In this document: positions 54,068-61,408 of the stretch, piece by piece
How the letters are laid out: the number at the start of each line of letters is the position of its first letter
Position numbering within the stretch: position 1 is the first letter of the stretch
Source of the DNA: Candidatus Methylacidiphilales bacterium
GTDB taxonomy: Bacteria > Verrucomicrobiota > Verrucomicrobiia > Methylacidiphilales > JANWVL01
Direction: 5' to 3'
Assembly: GCA_025056655.1 (NCBI GenBank)
Contig: JANWVL010000112.1
Coordinates: 1-61,408, forward strand
DNA: 61,408 nt
Notes under the pieces: model-generated
What the model was told of the DNA's origin: nothing
The model's database searches: none
The model's input: only the letters and a program-made list of their open reading frames with translations
Program-made: the position numbers and the translations under genes

Positions 54068-55072
54068 ATGTTTTTGTGTGGTTTTTTCCGTGTGCTGGGG
54101 ATGGGTTGTTTTTGGGCATTGAGTGGGTTGGTATATTTTGTAGGGATGGGTGGAGATTGCGCAACTCATTCTCGTAGTGTGACGCGCAAAGGAGGGATGG
54201 AAGTGTGTGTGAAGAGTGTGGTTGAGAAGGAGGCTGTGTGCGATGAAGCAGAAAGTGCGAGGAATTCTGGTGGGGGTAAGGTGGCCTTATCTATGGAGAA
54301 AAAGAATTTGGGCAGGAGCATCAATAGAGGTGATTTTTATCATGGGATGAGGTCTGAGTCTGAAAAGGTTATTGTTGAGAGGCAGGTTTTGAAGGAGAGA
54401 CTGAGGCAAGAGAGTCGTGTATTTGAAAGGGATGGGAAGATGTTGCTTGATCCAAAGGCGATGATTGATGTAGGGCTGAGGGATGAGGAAGTAGAAGCAC
54501 GGGACATTGTGAAAGATAAAATGGTAGGACAACTTCGCGAGGATGCGGTGACTGTTGAGTGGGGGATGGGGATATTGTCTTCGCTGTATCCTGTAGAATG
54601 GAATGATGCTAACTACACGTTGTTGCCTTTGATGATGACGATCGGCTGGCAGCTGGACGAAGTGAGCGGAGAGGGTTGGTGGCGAGGTAACACGCAGTTT
54701 AATTTTGTCCCGCATTGGGTGCAGGTTGTGCATGGGTTTGAAAATCGGTTTGTGGGGTTTATGGTAGGTCCGCAATACAACTTTGCTCCGAAAGGGTCAC
54801 GCTTTGGGCCTTTTGTGGGAGCGTTGGTAGGATTTAGTTTTGTAGATAGTGATCTGGTGGGGGAACCGGGCAGATACGGAGGGCAAGGACAAGATTTTTG
54901 CTTTACATTTTCTGTTAGGCTTGGGGCTAGGTATCTGATTTCAGATAGGTGTGCATGTGGCGCTGCGATATATTATCAGCATTGGTCGAATGCTGGTTTG
55001 TCTGAACCTGATCAAGAGAATAATGGGCTGGACGGAATAGGGCCGATGGTGTTTTTAAGCTATACGTTTTGA
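54068..55072 (+). CDS. PagL-like lipid A 3-O-deacylase with charged N-terminal region
   Basis: This 334-residue protein has an N-terminal hydrophobic segment (LGMGCFWALSGLVYFVG), ~120 highly charged residues (about 35-155), then a beta-barrel of ~175 residues (VEWGMGILSSLYPVEWND, FVGFMVGPQYNFAP, FCFTFSVRLGARYLI, final FLSYTF). The motif YYQHWSNAGL near the end matches the PagL catalytic His and Ser (here His305, Ser307), so it probably removes an acyl chain from lipid A in the outer membrane. The charged stretch is not part of known PagL. Divergent start from the MBL gene. Confidence 0.75.
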   Translation: MFLCGFFRVLGMGCFWALSGLVYFVGMGGDCATHSRSVTRKGGMEVCVKSVVEKEAVCDEAESARNSGGGKVALSMEKKNLGRSINRGDFYHGMRSESEKVIVERQVLKERLRQESRVFERDGKMLLDPKAMIDVGLRDEEVEARDIVKDKMVGQLREDAVTVEWGMGILSSLYPVEWNDANYTLLPLMMTIGWQLDEVSGEGWWRGNTQFNFVPHWVQVVHGFENRFVGFMVGPQYNFAPKGSRFGPFVGALVGFSFVDSDLVGEPGRYGGQGQDFCFTFSVRLGARYLISDRCACGAAIYYQHWSNAGLSEPDQENNGLDGIGPMVFLSYTF

Positions 55073-55722
55073 TGACTTCTATTTTGAAATTCGGAGAAAG
55101 CGCTTGGGCATAGGGATGCCAATGAGCATAGATGGCATAGGGGACGGCGAGCTTTACAGCAGCGACGGCCATGCCAGATGATTTGGTGCGAGAGGCGGGT
55201 CCAGGATTCTTGCGGGAAAAGCCGGATTAGGTCGCGCTCGATTTTTTCGGGTTGATGATGGCGCGTTAGCCGCCAACGCTTGGAGAGGCGCGCGATGTGG
55301 GTATCTACGACAAATCCGGCGTTGATGTTGAAAGCATTTCCTAGGATTACGTTGGCTGTTTTCCTACCCACACCAGGAAGCTCGATAAGGGATTGGAGGT
55401 CAGATGGAACTTGGCCTTGGTAACGCTCTACGAGTATTGCGCAACAGGATTGGATGTTTTTAGCTTTATTGCGGTAGAGGCCGATTTTGCGGATATCGTT
55501 TTCCAGCTCTTTTAAGGGAGCTTGGGCATAGGCCTTGGCGTCTGGATATTTGCTGAAAAGGTGAGGTGTGACTTGGTTAACGACAGCGTCGGTGCACTGG
55601 GCGGAGAGAATTGTGGCGATGAGGAGTTGAAGAGGATTGGAAAAGTTGAGTTCGCAGTGTGCTGTGGGATAGAGTTGATCAAGAGCTTGAGCAATGAGGT
55701 GTGCACGTTCAGTGCGTTTCAT
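55060..55722 (-). CDS. nth: Endonuclease III
   Basis: A bifunctional DNA glycosylase/AP lyase for oxidised pyrimidines. The ATG at 55722 gives 220 residues. Conserved: ILSAQCTDAVVNQVTPHLF, helix-hairpin-helix IELPGVGRKTANVILG with catalytic Lys, VVDTHIARLSKR with catalytic Asp, and the 4Fe-4S motif CKARRPLCHLCSLASLC (C-x6-C-x2-C-x5-C). It overlaps the upstream TPR gene by 4 nt and the convergent PagL-like gene by 13 nt. Confidence 0.96.
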   Translation of the reverse strand: MKRTERAHLIAQALDQLYPTAHCELNFSNPLQLLIATILSAQCTDAVVNQVTPHLFSKYPDAKAYAQAPLKELENDIRKIGLYRNKAKNIQSCCAILVERYQGQVPSDLQSLIELPGVGRKTANVILGNAFNINAGFVVDTHIARLSKRWRLTRHHQPEKIERDLIRLFPQESWTRLSHQIIWHGRRCCKARRPLCHLCSLASLCPSAFSEFQNRSHQNV

Positions 55723-58700
55723 TGTGGGAGACGGCTGAGCGCTTCCTTGCCTTTTGCATACCAAGGAGTGGCTCGATAAGCTGGAGTATCCGTTAGACGT
55801 AGGAGAATTTCTTTGGCTTTAGAGAGGTTGTTTTTCTTGATATTGATTTGTGCGGCAAGGAAAAGGCCTTCTGCAGATAGATTTGGAACAGATTCGCGGA
55901 AGAATGCATCGGGCTGAAGGTAGAAGGATTCAGCGTTTGGTTCGTTGCTTTGCGGAATAGGTAAGAGTTTATTTTGATTTTCAAGAATTTTCCCGCTGGC
56001 AATCATCGCGCGAGCTTTAAGCTCAGGTGTAGAGACGTTACTCATGATGACGGTGCGATAACGATCAAGCGCTTCTTCAAACTTCGATGCAGCCTCGTCA
56101 GCCATAGCGAGGGCAAACTCAGCTTCCATAATTTTCTCTGACCATGGATATTTGGATTTCAGTTCTTCAAAAAAAGGAATGGCCTTTTGTAATTCTCCTT
56201 GAGCAAGGTAAGCCGCGCCTAGACCGTAAGTGGCGTTAGCTTGGGCACGAGGATCACGAGAAAATTCCTTTTGGATTTTTAAGAAGACCTCCGCTGCTTG
56301 AGACGGCTTATTGTTGGTTAAGAGTAGTGTGGCGTAGCGGTTCCAATCTTCAGCCCCTAGCGAAGCATCAGGATATTTTTCAATGAGTTTTTGAAAAGTA
56401 TCATAAGCAGCTTGAAGTTTGTTTTTTTGGAACAAGAGGCCTGCTTGTGCTGCCAGAATTCTTGGTTGTGCGATAGGGGAATCGAATTCGGAAGCCATTA
56501 TGCTGAAATAATTTTCGGCTTCTTCCTCTGCCATCTGCTGTGCTTCGTTTTTGACTCGTAGCATGACGATCAACTCATCTAGTGCCTGTGGGACTTCAGG
56601 GCTGGAAGGAAATCTTCTGATCAGCTCTTTAGCGGCTTTTTCACACTCAGTGAGGTAACTGTGCCATTGTTTCTTTTCCTCTTCAGTGATAGCCGAGTAA
56701 GCTCCAAGTGATCGCGCTGCCTTTAGCCACATGGAAACTTTCGCTTGTAACGCAGATGGTGCGAAAGAATTTTCCGGATCATTAGCAATCACATCATATT
56801 TCTCTGCAGCCTCTTGGAAACGAGCTTGCCGTTCAAAATTTCGTGCAATCATAAAATAGCCTGTCGAGGCTTCTTTACTTTTGGGAAAAAGCTCAATCAG
56901 TCTCTGATAAACAACCACCATTTCGTCAAACAATGCTCTGGCGTTGAGTTGGCGTCCTACATAATCCAGTGCAGCAGGTGCAAAATTCGAAGCTGGAAAC
57001 TTCTCCGCTAGTGCTTCGGCTGACTTCTTTGCTTCATCAATTTTGTTGTTCTTTTCATGACTCACCACCAGAAAGTAATAGGCCTGTGGTGTAGAGTTAT
57101 GCTGTGGAAATAGGGTAACAAAATTCTGAAAACCTTCTGCAGCCTCTTTCCAGTTGCTAGCAAGATAATGAGTTGCTGCGATTTGATAAGCAGCAAGCGC
57201 TTGGTGTTCTCCGGCCTTAGGATTTTGTGCAAGTTCCTGATAGATTTTAATAGCAAAGTCAAATTGTTTTGTCTGTGCATAGATATTCGCCAGTAAAAAT
57301 TGTGCCGCATGCACAAGCGGGTCTTCTCCATTGGATGAGATGAACTCCTGCAGTGCTTGAATTGCCTCATGGGTTTTGCCTAGTCCGATGAGAGCTTCTG
57401 CGCGTTTAATTCTCGCCGTGTTAGCATTTCGTCCGTTTGGGTAGTCCCTGAGGCTCTTATCGAATTGTTCGAGTGCAGCGGCATAAGATTTACGCTCGAG
57501 CAAATTGATTCCGATCTGTAGGCTCACCGAATCGGCTTGTGTGTCATTAGGATACTTTTTGCGGTAATTCTCAAACAACGCATCAGCTTCTTCCACTGCG
57601 CCTTGGATCGCGTAAGTGAGTATGCGAACGAACTCCGCGCTCTTCGCCTGCTCCTCCGTTGTGTGTGGCAAAATATGGCTCATCACAACTCGTGCCTCAT
57701 CCCATTTCCCCAGGCGAAAATAACTTTGCCCGATAACTAACCATGCTCGCACGATCGGGTCGGGCTTTCGTTTAATTTCCTCGAGTTGAGAGCGACGACG
57801 ATTGATGCGAAGCTGCAATGCATCAGCAAGTCGAAGATTCCTGGCAAGGTTTGCCTCTCGAAAATCTGCCTTAAGTTTATCTATTGCCATTTCAAGTTGT
57901 CTTTGCATCTGATCCTTACTCATCACCTCACGCGCAATCTCGATAGCTTTCTCTGCAGGTTTGGGGTCTCTTTCGTCGGCCATAGCAAGCATTAGCTCTG
58001 CGTTGAGTAGGCGAGCTTCGTTGGCAGCCATCACGTATTCTGGTGAAGCCTCCTTTATCTCTTGCAGCACGGATAGAGCTTTCTCAGCGTGACGCTCGAT
58101 CTCCTCTTGTGACCGTTTATTGTTTATGGCTTTGAAAACTTCTTGCGCATAGATGCTGCCCAGGAGTAAGCGGTAGTCTGCAATATTTGGGCTGGTAGCA
58201 AAATTTTTAATCAATCGCTCTAAATCCTTTTCGGCATCGTTAATCTTCTCGAATGTAAAATTCGCGACAGCTCTTCCGTAAATCGCATCCTCAAGTAGCG
58301 TTGAATCGGGAAATTCCTCAATCAGTTGACTAAAATTTTTGATAGCACCTTCCAAACTACTTCGATACTTTGGATCGTCCTTAGGCAAATTTCCCAGAAA
58401 CCCCAACTGAGCTTGAGCCTTATAAAATATAGCCGCTTCGCGAATCTCACGCGGGGCTGTCGATGCACTAGCTCGATCAAACGACACAATCGCATCACTA
58501 AATTTTCCAGAAAACAGTTGCGCTAAACCCAGATTCAAATTCACGCTATCAATGATTGGCGACGTCGGAAAATCTTTGATCACCTGCTCAAAACGTTCGA
58601 TTGCCTTGTCATATGCCTGCCCGTTCAACGCCGCTCTTCCCTCTTCAAACAAGCTATTGGCGTCCTGTCCCCATAATCCCATCCCTCCTAAAATGTAAAT

Positions 58701-58754
58701 GTAAATGACTCCAGCCAACCACTCCCACTGTGCAAAAAGACGATTTCGTTTCAT
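55719..58754 (-). CDS. Exported long TPR protein
   Basis: This protein of about 1011 residues (start ATG 58754; the frame opens at 58808) has a signal region (LAGVIYIYILGGMGLWGQ). Almost the whole length is helical TPR repeats, e.g. AYDKAIERFEQVIKDFPTSP, AAEGFQNFVTLFPQHNSTPQ and AYDTFQKLIEKYPDASLGAE, with the YPD/FP spacing of BamD/YbgF-like outer-membrane assembly TPRs. It is likely a periplasmic scaffold. Partners are unknown; nth overlaps its stop. Confidence 0.85.
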   Translation of the reverse strand: MKRNRLFAQWEWLAGVIYIYILGGMGLWGQDANSLFEEGRAALNGQAYDKAIERFEQVIKDFPTSPIIDSVNLNLGLAQLFSGKFSDAIVSFDRASASTAPREIREAAIFYKAQAQLGFLGNLPKDDPKYRSSLEGAIKNFSQLIEEFPDSTLLEDAIYGRAVANFTFEKINDAEKDLERLIKNFATSPNIADYRLLLGSIYAQEVFKAINNKRSQEEIERHAEKALSVLQEIKEASPEYVMAANEARLLNAELMLAMADERDPKPAEKAIEIAREVMSKDQMQRQLEMAIDKLKADFREANLARNLRLADALQLRINRRRSQLEEIKRKPDPIVRAWLVIGQSYFRLGKWDEARVVMSHILPHTTEEQAKSAEFVRILTYAIQGAVEEADALFENYRKKYPNDTQADSVSLQIGINLLERKSYAAALEQFDKSLRDYPNGRNANTARIKRAEALIGLGKTHEAIQALQEFISSNGEDPLVHAAQFLLANIYAQTKQFDFAIKIYQELAQNPKAGEHQALAAYQIAATHYLASNWKEAAEGFQNFVTLFPQHNSTPQAYYFLVVSHEKNNKIDEAKKSAEALAEKFPASNFAPAALDYVGRQLNARALFDEMVVVYQRLIELFPKSKEASTGYFMIARNFERQARFQEAAEKYDVIANDPENSFAPSALQAKVSMWLKAARSLGAYSAITEEEKKQWHSYLTECEKAAKELIRRFPSSPEVPQALDELIVMLRVKNEAQQMAEEEAENYFSIMASEFDSPIAQPRILAAQAGLLFQKNKLQAAYDTFQKLIEKYPDASLGAEDWNRYATLLLTNNKPSQAAEVFLKIQKEFSRDPRAQANATYGLGAAYLAQGELQKAIPFFEELKSKYPWSEKIMEAEFALAMADEAASKFEEALDRYRTVIMSNVSTPELKARAMIASGKILENQNKLLPIPQSNEPNAESFYLQPDAFFRESVPNLSAEGLFLAAQINIKKNNLSKAKEILLRLTDTPAYRATPWYAKGKEALSRLPQ

Positions 58755-58832
58755 ATCTAAATTCCTATAACTAAATTGCCACATTTGCCTGCCAAGCTTC
58801 AAACTCATCTCGCGCCCCTAGCTTTTTTGAGC

Positions 58833-60848
58833 TCAAAATTTATCTCTTCTCACCCGGTAGATCATCCATCCCTTGCCAAGCTCTTGGAAACGGATCCACT
58901 CCAATCCCCCTCCTTCCATCAGCTCGAGATAATCTGCCTGCCTCACCAATGCTTGAATCAATGCAACACCTCGCACAGCTTCCACACTCATTCTTCGCCC
59001 ACTCAGCGCATAGCTAGCGTCGATCACTTCACGCGACATAATCGGTGGCGGCGGTGCCAGCAAGTAATCCACAGTGCGCTCTTTCAACAACTGCTTAAGG
59101 CGCTCCTCAGAAAACGTGCTGAAAATTTCATGATTGGCTTTTAATCCAGCTATGTTCGACCAATAAGCCGATCCCACAGTGCGCACTTCCCCATGGCAGA
59201 TCATTCGAGGCGTCAAATGCCAAGGGGCTACAACCACTGCACCCTCACGCCGAGCGTCTTTTACAATCAGCCTTGAGGCAAGTTGCATGATGCCAGACTC
59301 AACATACCTTCCCCTCACACTCTGATTTTCAATCACCCCAGTCGCAATCGTTTGCCAGCAAGGGAAACACAAAGCCATCATTCCTAGCGCCAGCCATCCC
59401 CGCCATTTGTAGAATACCGCTTGCGCTGCCAATCCAAGCACAATCACAAACACAATCACAAAAAAAGTCCCCCACCGCGCTTGATGCCAACACAAAAAAA
59501 ACAAAACTCCCACTCCAACGCACGCCCACACCTCAAGACTACCTCGACGCACATAAGGCCACAATACCCATAAAAACAACACCGGCAGAAGTCCATAACA
59601 CCACCACACTCGATGTAGAAGCCCCATCCATCCTCGATCCGTAGTCCACCACCCTTGCATCTCTGCAGCAGTGCTCCAGTGCGTCCAATAAAAACCGTCT
59701 TGAGCCACGTGCAAAGCTCCCCACTGCCAATCCCGTAACCATCCCGCAAGCAGAACCAAAATCAAGCCGCTCACCCCCAACGCTACCCACCCTAGCGCAT
59801 TATCTTTAAACCGCACCTGCCCCTCTACACACCACCACCCCAAGAGCGCAGCGACCACGTGCCACACAGATAAAAGCTCAAGCTCTCGTCTCCACAAGTC
59901 AGGCCAATACTCATAAAGATAAGCTATCAAAACAGTTCCCACTAAACTTCGCGCACAAACCAACCAAAAATATTTTCTCCCATCCATTCCCTGAAATGTG
60001 GACGGATTTTCAATTTCCTTCTCGCTTTCTGTGCGCTTCAGGCCTCGCCCCATTGAAGTATGCACTCCGGCATTCCCCTTAACCTTCTTATCTATTGCGG
60101 AAAAAGGCCACTTCGCGCGAAAACTCGGCGCTATCCACAGATCGTAAAAACCAAGCGAAAATACAAGCACCACCAGTGGCAGACATTCAGTCGCACTCGA
60201 CCAAAGAGCGAATCCTGCAGCGATACCAGTAATAATTCCCTCTTGTGTAAGGAAACGCTTACCACTAGCCACTCCCAACTCGTTTGCTCGCTGACGCGCA
60301 CTATACACCGACAAAAACATCACCACGAGCAACACCTGATGCAGACTATGATAATCTGGATTTCCAAGCCGAGTCATTTGAAAAAAATCTGGCAAAGGCT
60401 GCCATGCCACTAACCAGCAAGCCGCAAGACTCCATCCTCCCAGACGCCACCCATACCAAGCAGCGACCGTCAGCAAAATCAAGCCCATCACCGCACCCAT
60501 CCAGACTCCACTCACTCCCCAAGCCTCCTTCAACGACCATCCCAGTGCTTTTTGAACCCCCCACGTCGCCCATGCGCCGATCTGCGTCATCGGAGACGTC
60601 CATTCGTTCATCCGACCATACGGCGCATTATCCTCCCTCATCCACCGAATCCGCGAGCCTTCTCCCTCCAAAGCGCGTCGGACGAGTAGCCAACGCATGG
60701 AGCCATCGTTATCCGCAAAAATTCTACCCAATGGCCCATATGTCAAAGGTTCTTCGTATCGACGAATCCCAATAAACACAAGACAAGCCAGCAACCAGAC
60801 CCCGATGATTTTCCAAACATCCCTACCAGTCAGCACACCGCAATTCAT
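58833..60848 (-). CDS. GT-C-fold membrane protein, STT3-like
   Basis: This 671-residue, Trp-rich protein has about 11-13 TM helices. After the first helix is an acidic motif IFADNDGSMRWLLVRRALEG, and later NAPYGRMNEWTSPMTQI and RLGNPDYHSLHQVLLVVMF; D-x-D and D-Y-H at these places recall oligosaccharyltransferase STT3/PglB and related GT-C enzymes. The C-terminal ~150 residues are soluble. This suggests lipid-linked sugar transfer to proteins or lipids outside the membrane, but no acceptor or lipid-linked-oligosaccharide gene is in the window. It sits 12 nt after parA. Confidence 0.65.
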   Translation of the reverse strand: MNCGVLTGRDVWKIIGVWLLACLVFIGIRRYEEPLTYGPLGRIFADNDGSMRWLLVRRALEGEGSRIRWMREDNAPYGRMNEWTSPMTQIGAWATWGVQKALGWSLKEAWGVSGVWMGAVMGLILLTVAAWYGWRLGGWSLAACWLVAWQPLPDFFQMTRLGNPDYHSLHQVLLVVMFLSVYSARQRANELGVASGKRFLTQEGIITGIAAGFALWSSATECLPLVVLVFSLGFYDLWIAPSFRAKWPFSAIDKKVKGNAGVHTSMGRGLKRTESEKEIENPSTFQGMDGRKYFWLVCARSLVGTVLIAYLYEYWPDLWRRELELLSVWHVVAALLGWWCVEGQVRFKDNALGWVALGVSGLILVLLAGWLRDWQWGALHVAQDGFYWTHWSTAAEMQGWWTTDRGWMGLLHRVWWCYGLLPVLFLWVLWPYVRRGSLEVWACVGVGVLFFLCWHQARWGTFFVIVFVIVLGLAAQAVFYKWRGWLALGMMALCFPCWQTIATGVIENQSVRGRYVESGIMQLASRLIVKDARREGAVVVAPWHLTPRMICHGEVRTVGSAYWSNIAGLKANHEIFSTFSEERLKQLLKERTVDYLLAPPPPIMSREVIDASYALSGRRMSVEAVRGVALIQALVRQADYLELMEGGGLEWIRFQELGKGWMIYRVRRDKF

Positions 60849-60860
60849 GTTGACAGCCTT

Positions 60861-61408
60861 CTACCCTCGCTGCTCAACCCGTTCGAGAAACTCTCTCGCA
60901 AGCTGATCATAAACTCGAGCCCCGACACCGTTTGGATCATAACTAAAAATACTCTTCCCATGGCTGGGCGCCTCAGCAAGGCGTATAGACCGCGGAATGA
61001 TCGTCTTAAAAACTTGCTGTGGAAAATAACGGTTCACATCCTCCACGACTTGCTGGCTCAACCGAGTCCGTGCGTCAAACATCGTCATCAATATCCCCTC
61101 TAACCTCAAGTTGTCTTGTTCTGTAGCCGCTCGAATTTGCTCTATGAGCTGAAGAATTTTCGACAACCCCTCCAAAGCAAAATATTCGCATTGAATCGGC
61201 ACAATCACACCATCAGCCGCGGCCAGCGCATTGGTCATTAAAATTCCCACCGAAGGCGGACAATCAATAAAGCAAAACCGAAAGCCTCCTACCTCCCGAA
61301 ATTGGTGCAAGACCTCCCTCACACGAGTCAGATGATTAGGCAAACGCGCGATTTCAACCTCACTACCTGCCAAATCAATTTCAGCAGGGATCATCGCTAA
61401 ATTCTCCG
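60861..61408 (-). CDS. parA: Chromosome-partitioning ATPase ParA/Soj (5' end cut by window)
   Basis: This Walker-type ATPase works with ParB in segregation. The frame is open to the window edge, so the ATG at 61394 is internal (preceding codons read ENLA). Visible motifs: MIPAEIDLAGSEVEIA, FCFIDCPPSVGILMTNALAA and DGVIVPIQCEYFALEGL, then FDARTRLSQQVVEDV. The C-terminus is intact. parB is not seen in the window. Confidence 0.93.
   Translation of the reverse strand, partial: ENLAMIPAEIDLAGSEVEIARLPNHLTRVREVLHQFREVGGFRFCFIDCPPSVGILMTNALAAADGVIVPIQCEYFALEGLSKILQLIEQIRAATEQDNLRLEGILMTMFDARTRLSQQVVEDVNRYFPQQVFKTIIPRSIRLAEAPSHGKSIFSYDPNGVGARVYDQLAREFLERVEQRG

Noticed and set aside
1-61408. Mobile elements, prophage, CRISPR or defence island
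   Set aside because: No transposase, integrase, phage structural gene, regularly spaced repeat or defence nuclease was found in the translated frames.

Overview
The window looks like a core chromosomal segment of a member of the Verrucomicrobiota or a close PVC relative. This is inferred from the mix of genes: paired secretin-like proteins of the Akkermansia Amuc_1098 pilus type, a formylglycine-generating-enzyme (FGE) type surface protein, an exosortase with an EpsI-like tail, futalosine-route menaquinone genes, FHA and GYF-type regulatory proteins, and a split ATP synthase operon. I see no insertion sequence, prophage, CRISPR array, toxin-antitoxin pair or recognisable defence locus. Nearly all the DNA is occupied by densely packed, often overlapping genes, and no stretch longer than about 300 bases lacks a gene.

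Layout. 0-9 kb: the tail of one secretin paralog and a complete second one, a small FecR-like protein, then a minus-strand group with a degenerate receiver/pseudokinase/FGE membrane protein, two tiny coupled genes, rlmN and a membrane-anchored subtilase. 9-13.9 kb: an exported protein, tRNA-Leu, a membrane protein, ruvB, a 49-residue exported peptide gene, a BsuPI-like protein and rnd. 14-21.4 kb: moeB-rhodanese, clpS and a DUF2017-like gene, converging on prfA, rpmE2, tRNA-CAU and the cluster folP-rpmH-rnpA-yidD-yidC, in which rpmH and rnpA overlap by 128 nt. 21.4-30 kb: a DksA-like protein, rpsR, rpmB, a small conserved gene, pfkA, a LysM protein, a GYF protein, atpBEF and aroK, then DUF456, FHA/DUF4388 and a hypothetical gene. 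30-35 kb: overlapping speA-mqnP-mqnE with a divergent lysR. 35-41.5 kb: a CaCA antiporter and a complete Mrp/Mnh antiporter operon (ABCDEFG). 41.5-47.1 kb: leuS, rdgB, a pseudopilin and the exosortase. 47.1-47.8 kb: tRNA-Ser and tRNA-Arg. 47.8-54.1 kb: a minus-strand operon of a degenerate MBL protein, purD, a degenerate S41 protein, a three-domain phosphatase-RpiB-GlyA fusion and an exported protein. 54-61.4 kb: a PagL-like lipid A deacylase, nth, a long TPR protein, a GT-C/STT3-like membrane protein and the C-terminal part of ParA.

How the parts fit. Much of the window is housekeeping: translation, membrane insertion, folate, menaquinone, polyamine, purine and one-carbon metabolism, and ion homeostasis. 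The accessory layer is mostly about the cell envelope: secretins, pseudopilin, exosortase, lipid A deacylase, subtilase, TPR/LysM proteins and a possible oligosaccharyltransferase-like protein. The most unusual items are the phosphatase-RpiB-GlyA fusion, three proteins whose enzyme folds have lost catalytic residues (receiver/kinase, MBL, S41), the rpmH/rnpA overlap, and base-composition skew that changes sign several times within 61 kb. All functional calls rest on motif reading alone; no database search was run.
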